From positions 636,985 through 700,984 of the forward strand of contig CAJNDS010001935.1 in the NCBI GenBank assembly GCA_905221605.1: DNA of 64,000 nucleotides, given 5' to 3'. The stretch is from Symbiodinium natans (lineage: Eukaryota; Sar; Dinophyceae; Suessiales; Symbiodiniaceae). The notes below the pieces were generated by a model. It saw only the letters and a list, made by a program, of their open reading frames with translations, was not told the origin of the DNA and did not search any database. Made by a program: the position numbers and the translations under genes. Shown here piece after piece: positions 55,131 through 64,000 of this stretch (the stretch's first letter is position 1; the number at the start of each line of letters is the position of its first letter).

Positions 55131-55481
55131 ATGAACAACGCCGCACAAAGTGTCAATGCTGTGCTACCCTGCTCGGCCTTTACAGGCGGAGGGGTATGGG
55201 TACATGATCCAAAAGGCAACTATACGTGTATGGATGGTACCATGCGGGGCACTGTGTTGAATCTCACACTGCCGGGAGTCACTTTTGACCCTCAACAATG
55301 GCACGTAACACGCCCCTGGACGGGAGATCGCATCACGATTGCAATCTTCACGGTCAGGGCCGTGGATGAGCTCATCCCTGCACATGTCGATACGCTTCGG
55401 AGACTGGAGTTTGCACTACCTGCATCACCTACATCACCTGCACCACATGTACCACCTGCAACAAACCTTGATAGTGAGTGA
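55131..55481 (+). CDS. Small repetitive-family protein fragment
   Basis: A 116-codon frame from ATG to TGA reads GGGVWVHDPKGNY.. ..GVTFDPQQWHVTRPWTGDRITIAIFTVR..LRRLEFALP. I recognise the pattern FxxxxxH.T.PW.GDR..I..FT.R...L..LGF.LP as one common in dinoflagellate repetitive (retroelement-associated) proteins, function unknown. It is bounded on the left by (TAG)n and followed at 55852 by a second (TAG)n. The minus-strand frames are shadows. Confidence 0.45.
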   Translation: MNNAAQSVNAVLPCSAFTGGGVWVHDPKGNYTCMDGTMRGTVLNLTLPGVTFDPQQWHVTRPWTGDRITIAIFTVRAVDELIPAHVDTLRRLEFALPASPTSPAPHVPPATNLDSE

Positions 55482-55851
55482 AAGGCCAGTGTGCCATCTT
55501 TGGCCACTCTAGACCGTCAGTGTGCCCTGACTGGGCCACTTGTCCATAGACCATGCCGTCTAGTGTATAGCACCTCCACGTCCTGTACATACTACGTGAC
55601 GATGCTTCAACTACTGGCCGAGACGCTGCATCCGATACTGTTTGCCCACTGCCCCGGCAATTCATGCTGAAGCAGTTTTTGTCTGTGCCACTGTGCACCA
55701 GTCTCTTGACTGGTTGAGTAGGACGCAAGTTTGCAGCTATTCGTAGCGGGACTTGCCCATTATGGTTCTAGTGCTCATGAAGCACCGGTGCAAAGCACTG
55801 CCATGTACCTGACGCCAAGCTGAGTGACCGGCTGCGATTAGAATGAAAAAA

Positions 55852-55852
55852 A

Positions 55853-55921
<69 letters not shown>

Positions 55922-55981
55922 GAGGAGAAGTAGTAGAAGAAGTAGTAGTAGTAGTAGTAGTGTAGTAGTGGTGTAGTAGTA
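55852..55981. repeat. (TAG)n trinucleotide array, second
   Basis: About 23 perfect TAG units, then GGAGGAGAAG and further TAG units. Similar in unit and strand to the array at 54964. Confidence 0.95.
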
Positions 55982-56261
55982 GTTGTAGACTGCTACTACC
56001 AGTAATCATAGTCATCATAGTCAGAGTAGTATACTAGTAATACGAGTAATGATAGTAAAACGTAATCATGAGAAGAAGAGTACGGCCCTGCTCTCCCTAA
56101 GCCTCGTACTAGTCTGGAAGCTCTGAATGTCTAGGGCAGCCCTTTGGCCAGCGGTCGGTTTCCTCACGTTGCGCGAGTTCCGGGGACCGCAGCAGCATGA
56201 GCGAAGCCTTGAACTATTAGAGAGTTTTTTAAGGTGCCCAGGGTGTGGGCTTCCGAAACGG

Positions 56262-56492
56262 TAAACCTTAAACCCTAAACCCTAAACCCTAAACCCTAAA
56301 CCCTAAACCCTAAACCCTAAACGCTAAACGCTAAACGCTAAACCCCAAACCCTAAACCCTAAACCCTAAACCCTAAACCCTAAACCCTAAAAACCCCTAA
56401 ACCCCTAAACCCCTAAACCCCTAAACCCCTAAACCCCTAAACCCCTAAACCCCTAAACCCCTAAACCCCTAAACCCTAAACCCTAAACCCCC
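56262..56492. repeat. CCCTAAA array with an 8-mer CCCCTAAA block
   Basis: CCCTAAA units with three CGCTAAA, then about 11 consecutive CCCCTAAA octamers (56388-56472), then CCCTAAA again. Confidence 0.95.
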
Positions 56493-56907
56493 GATGCCGA
56501 GTCTCCGATCTCAAGCCACGAGGTGCACATGAAGACCTTGACAAATTGGGTGGCCGAGTTCAACTCTCTGGTGCAGGCGCCGCCCTCGCTGGCACATGGG
56601 CGGAAGGTTCCAAACGAGGGCCTCCTCAATTGTAGGCACTCTTTCAGAGCCAGGTTCCCTATAGACAGGCCCCCCTCAAAGGTGCAGTAGCTGTTAACAA
56701 TCAGAGCGATGCTTGTGGTTATCACCATCGGTGCGGCCTTTTGCTGTAAGCGTGGTGAGGGACTGGCAAGGATGTTAAAGCCCCATCAACCAACTGTTGC
56801 TCGAGTTTTCAAGTGTCGCCGTGCAGGCGCCTTAAACCCTCCCCCAATTAAAACCCAGTGCCCGAATCCTCCATCCGCCCTACACTGTTACACTCGAGCA
56901 CTGGCAG

Positions 56908-59900
56908 GAGATTGGCCGGCCCGTGCTTGAGCGGGCGCAAGGCTACTACGACACCCGGGCCATCTGGCAGCAGGCGATTCAGGACCGCGTTGCCTGCAAG
57001 ATCCCACCCGAGGGTCTGAGGGTGTTTTTGGCTTTTGTATTTGGTTTATGGTTGTTTTTTGTAGCCGCACGAGGGGAGGGGGCGGGGGGGCGAGGGAGCA
57101 GAATTTCATGCAGTCGAAACTCCAACATGCAAAAGTTTCTTGGCATTTACAGCATTTTGTGTGTCTGGCTGACGCGGTGTGAGCACAATCTGGCAGATGC
57201 ATCCAGAAAATCTCAACGCTGCTTCGCTGCTTTGTATGTCAGATTCAGATCACGATGCACATGGCAGCATTCATGCTTCCACAAGAAGACTTGCTCGCAA
57301 AGCACCTTGCAAGAACTGCTGCGAATGCGTGCAGACTCGGCGCCCTAATTCATCAGCCGCCCGCCCGCATACAGCCGACTCGCCCCACCCTAGAGCCTTA
57401 AATTCGAAATGCTGACAGGCGTCATTCCCTCTGCCCCATATCGGGCAGGACTTTGCCTCGCAGCAGGGGGAGCTGGATCGGGTGAACGCGGACCTGGAGG
57501 CATGGGTTGTTGGTTAGTGTTTGTAGGGTTCAGGGTGAGGAGTTCCACGGAGCTTGATGAACGCCTAGAGGGCTGCAAGGTGACACACCTGCGCTTCGCG
57601 GAAAATTTGTTGTTGCCCTAAACCTGTTTTGGCATGAGCCTTGGAGCTGTAGCCAAATACAGTCAGAGCTACTGATGCCTCGGGCTCTGGGAGATTCGGG
57701 TGTCGGAGGGGCTGAGGGTTGAGGGCTTTAAGACCTTTAGGTTTTTGAAGGTTTCGGGTTTAGGTTGGCTCAGGTGATCGTCCGACTGTGAGGTTAGGAG
57801 GGGGGGAGACCTAAACCCGAACACTCCCAGACTGCACCCCCCTGGAGCCCCCTGCTCCGGAACAAAAACACGCACAGAGCTGAAACTAAGCAAGCAATCT
57901 CTGAAGCACTTTGAGGGTTTAGGGCAGCTCGTTTCGGGCGGGGCACGGAGTTTCCTGGCTGGAGTTTCCTGGCTGGAGGCCGCAGTGAAGAACCTGGCGA
58001 AAGCAGAGGCAGGATGCTGCGCGAGCTTAGGAGTTTAGGGTCACAGGAGGTACCCTAAACCCTAAACCCTAAAGTTTCTAAAGTTTAGGCCTCAGGGTTT
58101 CGCCAGCATGAGGAGTTTCCGAGTTGCTGGGATTGCCCCGAACCCCCAAACCCTGAACCCCTAAACCCAGGAACCCCGACTGAGCAATGGGTAGTGGATT
58201 GGAGTACTGGGTAATGGTGGGAAAGGTGGAAAAAGCGGGGCCTAGACCTGGACCCAGGAAGAATGGGCTTGCAGAATACCAAACCAAAAAGCCCCAAACC
58301 CGAATACCCCAAACCCTGGTACCCCAAACCCTGAACCCAAACCAGTTGCTGGTTGCACTGAGCCCCACAAGGCGGCGTTTGAAGCCTTCCTCCGGGGCAG
58401 CGACGCTTTGTCGGACCAGCAATGGGAAGAGCTCGCGCCCGCCAAGGCCGAGAGCGAGGGAATACAAGGGCCCAATACACTAGGGTTGAGGGTTTAGGGT
58501 ATGGGGGAAGACGTACTTCAGAGAGTTCTCAAGAGGAGAAGATTGGACGCTTTAGGGCTCAAGGCCTTAGTGACTTAGTGTGCCAAAGCTTTGTGGCCGA
58601 GGGATGTCGAAACTGTGCTTCCCCTTTTGAAACCTTCATCTTGCTGGACCCGCTTGCAACAAAAGGGGCCTGGCAAGAAGGGACCCTACCTTAAAAGGAC
58701 CCCAGAACCCGAAACCCTAAGCCCCGCGACCCTAAAAATCCTAAGCCCTTGGCGTCGGCAGGTCGGCGAGGAAAACGATGCAGAGCTCGACAATGATCCC
58801 AAGCTGCTGCGGATGATCCGCGCCGGCGCCTCAGTTGCTTGCAGGTTTACCCTAAACCCTAAACCTTGAGGGCTTAAGTCAAAAGCCCCAACCCGCATGT
58901 CGGACTTCCCAAGCCCTGGACCCTAGTCGCTCATGGTCATCGGTCGAGAATACGGGCGCCTTTGGTACTTGTGGGTTATAGGGCTTATAGCCCTAAAAGT
59001 GAGGGCGGAACATGCGGGCTTTCCCTCTTTGAAGGGTATGGGCAAGAGGTTAGAGGTCCACAGACGGCTCCTTCTCCGAAGCCCCGAAACTTTGTAACGC
59101 AACTGCGGATTCAGGGTTTCGTGTTTAGGGTTTAGGGCTTCGAGGCCCCTGAGCCCTTACAACCCTGAAGCCTTAGAGCATCCATCCTGAAGAGTGCGAG
59201 GTCTCGCGCCTGGGGGACACCGTCGCCAACCTCCAGCTGCATCCTCAGACTCCCCCTCGAGTTGGGCTTGGGGCTTGGGCGTTAGGGCTTCGGGTTTAGT
59301 TTCAGCGTTTTATGGGCGTGTGGCTTCACAAGAATTTCAGACCCAGAATTAATTCCTTAGGTGTTTTCAACACCCGTTTGATAGGTGAAGGCTCGCAAGT
59401 GTATCAGGGGGCACTACTTTCTGATAGCATTATCAACATGATGAACTTCACGTTACCTCGCTTTCATGTAACTTGCAGACACGCCGTGACACACCCGTTC
59501 TCGCCAGAAATGAATGGTACCCTAGCTTGGCCAGGATTGTCGTTGTCAGATGCACGGAGGAAGGGAGGAAGGGAGAGGGACAGAGAGGGGGGAAGAGGGA
59601 GAGAGAGAGAGAGAGAGCGCCTCAAAGCCCTGAGGGTTGCAAGTGGGCAGCCTGTGGGTATGTCTGAGAATTGACGCGCTTTCGTTTGGAACTGAACCCT
59701 AAGCCGGAAGCCTCAACCCAAGAACCCCAAGCCCAGGACCCGGCGCGACCGTGAAGCTGCGGAGCTGGGTATGAAGCGCGAGGAGCTGGAGGAAGCCAGG
59801 AGGCCGTGGGCTTCCTGGGAGCCTTTGCGAGCTTTTGGGTGTATTTGGGGTTTAGGGTGTCGGGGCCTTTTGTGGGGGCACGAGTACGCTCTAGTGGTTG

Positions 59901-62900
59901 TTCAGGTTGGGTTCGGTGTGCGGTTTGGGGATGCGGGGGAGCTTGCTGGGGCTGAATGAGGTGGAGCGCGGCGTCGTCAGCGAGTTTTCCCTGCGGTTGG
60001 GGCTTCTTGGGCTTTCCAGCCAGGGTGTTGGCAGGGTCTTGCAAGTTTGGTCTGTACACAAGGAGAATTTCCCCCATTTGTCTTCAGACAAGACGGGAGA
60101 ACCTGCCCAAATTGCATGACGACCCAAAACTCGAGCCCCCGAAAGCCCTAAGTCACTTGGCACTATGCTCTCACTCTTTCGAGATGCTCGGCCCTTCTTG
60201 GCGCAGAGGCGCTTCGAGTACGAAGATCAGGCGCACAGCGCATGCTCGGAGCTTGGGCATTGGGCCCTTTAGGCTTCCTCCCAAATCTGTCCGTTCGGAG
60301 TATGTAGCACTGGATGCAGGATGGGTTTGTGGTGGCTGCTTGAATAACCCCTTCTTGAGATCCCCCTACGACTCTCTTCAAGTCCTGGAATTGACAACTG
60401 CCAGCTCCCGAAGGCCTCAAGCAGCCCAAGCCCTGAACCCCCCCCCCCCAAAAGCCGTGAAAAAAGTTGCCTAAGTCCCGTATAACCCCAAACCCCCTCA
60501 ACAACAAACAAACTCCCCAAGCTCCCTGAGTTCCCCTAAACTTCCTCAGCTTCCTTTAAACTCCCCCCAAGCCCCCCGAACCGCCAACCCCAAACCCCAA
60601 CGCAAGGCCGACCGAACCCCAAACCCCAAACCCCAAACCCCAAACCCCAAACCCCAAACCCCAAGCCCCAAGCCCCAAGCCCCAAGCCCCAAGCCCCAAG
60701 CCCCAAGCCCCAAGCCCCAAACCCCAAACCCCAAACCCCAAACCCCAAACCCCAAACCCCAAACCCTAAACCCTAAACCTTAAACCCCAACCCTTTGACC
60801 CTTAACCCTAAACCCAAGGCACCTGGAACTGCTCCGTGAAGCGGGCGGCTCCCTTCTACGAGAAGCGGCGGCTTCACGAGCCCCGCGCCTGGGAGAACGC
60901 CGAGTTTGGTTTCGGGATCCAAGGGATCTTGGTTTAGGTTGAGGGTTTAGGGTCTAGGCTCTAGGGTTTAGTGTTTGGGGCTTAGGGTTTAGGGTTCAGA
61001 GCTCAGGGTTGAGGGTTTCGGGTTTGGGGATCTTAGCTTCAGGGGTTTGCTTGAGGCTTTTGGGTCGGCTTAGGGCCGGCAGGGGGGCGGTTTCGAGTTT
61101 TTTGTTTTGGGTAAAACAGGGCTGTTAGGGTTCAGGGGCCCGGGGCTTCCGGGGCTTAGGCTTAGGGCTTTAGGGGTTCGGGTTCTTGCATGGGGGGCTC
61201 GGGCGGGCTTAGGGTTTAGGACTCAGGGAAAAGGGGGTTTAGGGCTGGAGTTTTCTGAGCTTTAGGGTTGCGCTTCGGGTTGTTGGGGCTTTTAGATGTG
61301 AAGTTGCGGCTCGGTTTGCCTCGGATCCTTGCTGGACTTCAGGGGTTTCGGGTTTAGGGTGGTGCAAAGGTCCCTGCTTTTGGGGATGTTGGGTTTCTCA
61401 GGTTCAGGGCCTAAGGCCCCTTTCACAAGAAACCTTGCGCCAGCCCACGACTCCGAGAGACCTAAGCCAAACCCACAAACTGAAGAAAGCACTAAAGCCA
61501 CCTATACCTCAAACCCCACAACCCTAAACCCTGAACCCTCAACACTCTAAAGCCCCGACACAACATCCCATGGAGGCTGAAGGTGGACCAGCAGCTGACG
61601 CAGCTCCATTCTGCCTCGGGCTGAGGATGCAAATGTGAGCGTTCACATGGGCTTGGTCGGTTGTTAGTTTGTAAAGGGGGCGTGCGAAATCTGAACAAGG
61701 AGCCCCAGATCAGAGAACGCTACAAGGCACAGCACCTTCCCAGACACAAAGCTTGTGCTTGATGTCTCATTCACTTTCGCCTGTCAACCTAGCTGCGCCC
61801 ATCACAGTCATGGTATTCACTTCACGCCCGGCGTGACAAGGCGTCGACATGAGCTCCAACTGGTTTAAGGCCAAGTGCCCTGAACCCTAAACCCTCATAA
61901 CGCTCAAAGCTTTCAAAACCCACAAACATGACCAAAATACCTGAAAACCCTCAAAACCCACAGAGCCCTCACAGCCCTCAGAACCCTCAGAGCAGAGCCC
62001 TGAAAGCCCTGAAAGCCTTCCCAAGTGCGCACTTCGAGGTGGAGCGGCGCCTGCACGAAGCCCGAAAGCACCTCGCGGAGGAGCCTTGGCTCTTCTTGGG
62101 ACGCAATGCCTGGGTTTAGGGCTTAGGGCTTAGGGCTTCGGGCTTAGGGTTTAGGGTTTAGGGTTTAGGGTTTAGGGGCCTGGGCACCAGGGTCTAAAGG
62201 ACTTTTTGGGGTTCAAGGGTTTTTTGGGTTTCTATAGAGGTATGTTTTGTCTAAGGGTTTTAGAATACATAGGGTTCTAGGATATTTTTGTGTACAGCTT
62301 TTTGGTTTTAGGTTTTTTTGGGGGGTTATTTTTTGGGATGTAAAGGCTGTTTCTTTTTTTGCGGGGGCTTGGGGCGCATGCGTAATGTCCTAAGCCTAAA
62401 CTTGCAGATCCCCCAAACTTGGAAAAATCACAGAGTTTTCTAGGTCCGAGCCGCAACGGCCTAGGTGCAGGGCGCGGAGTCTCCGGTGTCGGCGAAGAGG
62501 AGGCCGAAACCCCACACAATCTGAAACCCCTTGAGCCCTAATTAAACCCTCAACCATAAATCCAAAACACCCCAGGATGTTCGGGATTGGTTTGTTTAAT
62601 TAAGGGCTTGTGGTTACAGCTTAAACGCTCCTGACCTGCTGGGAGTAAACCTTTTAAACCGACGCCCTAGGCTCTAAGCCCCAACCCTGAGCATTCTCTC
62701 TCTCTCTCTCTCTTTTTCTCTCTGGTCCTTACTATGAGGGAATCCTACTATTTTCGGAAACCCCCGTTTCTCTCGTTCTCTTTGGCTCCAAAGCTTGAGA
62801 CTCCAGGCAGTACCCTTGTGGCCGTATTCCCTCCTTTCTGGGATAGCTAACCCTGGTGAAGGGAATGGGAGGGGAGGGGGGGCGCGCCATGGCGCGCCTG

Positions 62901-63344
62901 AAGGGTTGAGGGGATGAGGGGCGCAGGGCTTGAGGAAAAGTCCGCAGGTCGCAGTCGCGGCAGCTTGATGAGCTGAGCCTGCAGAGCTTCGAGATCGCCG
63001 GCGGAGAGCCCTGCGAGGACGAGTTCTTCGAGCCTGAGGCCCAGGCTCAAATTGCTCTGGGCCTTGGCAGGGTTCGCGGATTGTATGTCCACTTTGTAAA
63101 CGCCCCCAAGCGGCCTCCTTTCGAGTCTCAGGGCTTTAAAGTCTTGGGGAAAGATCATGGGCTTGGGGGGTGCGACGGTCTCGGTGAGATTCGGGCCTTT
63201 AGGGTTTGCGGGCTTAGGGTTTTGGGCTTCGGATTGAGGGCTTTATCTCGTCGGGTTGATGGGGATCTGAACGCTAAACTACGGCCTGGATTCAGTTACT
63301 TGCAGGAACTGAAAATCATCGAAAGTTCAAATCCCCGAATCTAG
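56908..63344 (+). CDS. Charged coiled-coil-like protein, multi-exon
   Basis: Phase-consistent exons: 56908 to about 57009 (EIGRPVLERAQGYYDTRAIWQ..), 57449-57499 (DFASQQGELDRVNADLE), 57553 to about 57590 (LDERLEGCKVTHLRF), 57979-58008, 58372-58455 (AAFEAFLRGSDALSDQQWEE..), 58762-58844, 59179-59235, 59737-59799 (TRRDREAAELGMKREELEEA), 60093 to about 60130. Later exons are 60184 to at most 60269 (PFLAQRRFEYEDQAH; TAG at 60270-60272 if unspliced), 60819-60909 (APFYEKRRLHEPRAWE), 62026-62113 (AHFEVERRLHEARKHL), 62948-63038 (..QLDELSLQSFEIAGGEP..) and 63306-63344 (TAG). The last two join in phase. Glu/Arg/Leu-rich, probably helical and coiled-coil; no named domain. Donors are mainly GC and GA. If 60184 is terminal, two genes are present. 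The start is not found. Confidence 0.5.
59565..59620. repeat. Polypurine (GA)n tract
   Basis: GGAAGGGAGGAAGGGAGAGG.. ending in (GA)n; the homopurine strand is the + strand. It lies within an intron of the coiled-coil gene. Confidence 0.85.
60597..60775. repeat. CCCCAAA/CCCCAAG array
   Basis: A run of eight or nine CCCCAAG heptamers is bracketed by CCCCAAA runs and ends in three CCCTAAA. Three overlapping Trp/Gly/Leu-rich minus-strand frames are by-products of the heptamer. Confidence 0.95.
62724..62772. mobile_element. Small element, family D
   Basis: GGTCCTTACTATGAGGGAATCC, then TACTATTTTCGGAAACCCCC. Preceded by a (CT)n run. Confidence 0.5.
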
Positions 63345-64000
63345 GCCCCCCAAGCCTGCCCAAAGCCCAACAACCTAAACCGCCCAAAATGCCTGAAGCC
63401 CTGGGGCCTCTCCGAAAAAGATGAGCAGTTTAGGGTTTGGGGTCTTAGGGGGTTAGCTTTCAGGTTCAGGGTAGTCGGGTTTTCTGCAAGCCGAGGTGCG
63501 ACGAGGGGTCCTCAGACACGGGCTGAGCGCTCGGCAAGCTCCAAGGTCCGTAAAACCCAAAGCTCTCCGAGATATTGTGGTCCGTTCTCCAAAAAGTGGG
63601 CCCTCTTGGGGTAAGTACCCTGAATATCATATGACAATGGGGAACCACTCCATGTGACACCAGCACCACTGACTATAAACCAACTCTTTCCTGTCAAGCA
63701 CCCATCGCGGGCCGAGAAAGATCGGATTTGATTGCATCGCTTCCGGTTTCAGCGACCCCAGATCGCAAAATACCCACCTGTGAAAATGCGCGCGCACCTT
63801 GGGGAAGTGGGTTGCTGACGAGTTTCGCAATGACGTGTAGTGTATGCTTTGCTTTTATTTTGGTGCCATCAACCTTGTCCATTGGGTCGAGACAATCAAT
63901 ACAGATGCGCATCGCAAGTAGTCGAGCCATTCCCCTTTAAGACGAAGTGCAACGATGCATGACTGGTCTTTGACCAGCTTCAACACCTCTGACCCAAGCC
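63345..64000. other. No gene recognised
   Basis: Unique sequence after the coiled-coil gene. Overlapping frames of 60-78 codons exist on both strands around 63.5-63.9 kb, but none has exon borders or family resemblance. Confidence 0.4.

Noticed and set aside
60536-60762. Three overlapping Gly/Leu/Trp-rich minus-strand ORFs
   Set aside because: They are translations of the CCCCAAA/CCCCAAG heptamer repeat in three frames.

Overview
The window reads as nuclear DNA of a photosynthetic, peridinin-containing dinoflagellate, most likely a member of the Symbiodiniaceae. The grounds are a tandem array of two-domain peridinin-chlorophyll a-binding protein (PCP) genes with tripartite plastid/thylakoid presequences, very abundant interstitial CCCTAAA/TTTAGGG repeats, and splice donors that are mostly GC or GA rather than GT. 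Every gene that can be named lies on the + strand, the one-way arrangement known from dinoflagellates.

Layout. 0.3-5.4 kb: repeats, short inverted-repeat elements and a few exon-like fragments. 5.46-9.83 kb: a multi-exon class I SAM-dependent methyltransferase; one intron holds a 430-bp segment duplicated in direct orientation. 10.6-10.8 kb: a mitochondrial cox1 fragment (minus strand). 10.9-12.5 kb: exons of an unrecognised gene and small elements. 13.20-14.13 kb: a non-autonomous DNA transposon (TA target site) carrying five 89-bp hairpin-forming tandem repeats. 14.95-19.38 kb: a FAD4/TMEM189 (Kua)-type lipid desaturase in at least ten exons. 20.7-21.6 kb and 24.4-25.5 kb: unrecognised multi-exon genes. 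25.98-34.14 kb: five PCP copies, period about 1.69 kb, the last frameshifted. 34.9-39.5 kb: a segment bounded by direct repeats, with a reverse-transcriptase pseudogene (-), two tRNA genes (Gly-CCC and a Lys-CTT with an odd anticodon loop) and the broken OTU/zinc-finger reading frame of a retroelement (+). 41.4-50.2 kb: a Sec14-like CRAL-TRIO lipid-transfer protein in about 17 short exons. 51.0-52.5 kb: enolase, two exons. 53.2-54.6 kb: end of an unrecognised gene. 54.9-56.0 kb: (TAG)n arrays around a repetitive-protein fragment. 56.9-63.3 kb: a charged, coiled-coil-like multi-exon protein.

Three genes (methyltransferase, desaturase, Sec14-like) were assembled by matching 30-240-nt exons to known family motifs and checking codon phase across each junction; none is visible as a long ORF. 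The telomere-like repeats mostly sit inside or between such genes. Neighbouring genes have no common pathway; PCP (light harvesting), enolase (glycolysis), desaturase and Sec14-like protein (lipids) are independent. Intron boundaries, non-canonical donors and family names rest on reading by eye and need transcript or profile-search confirmation.
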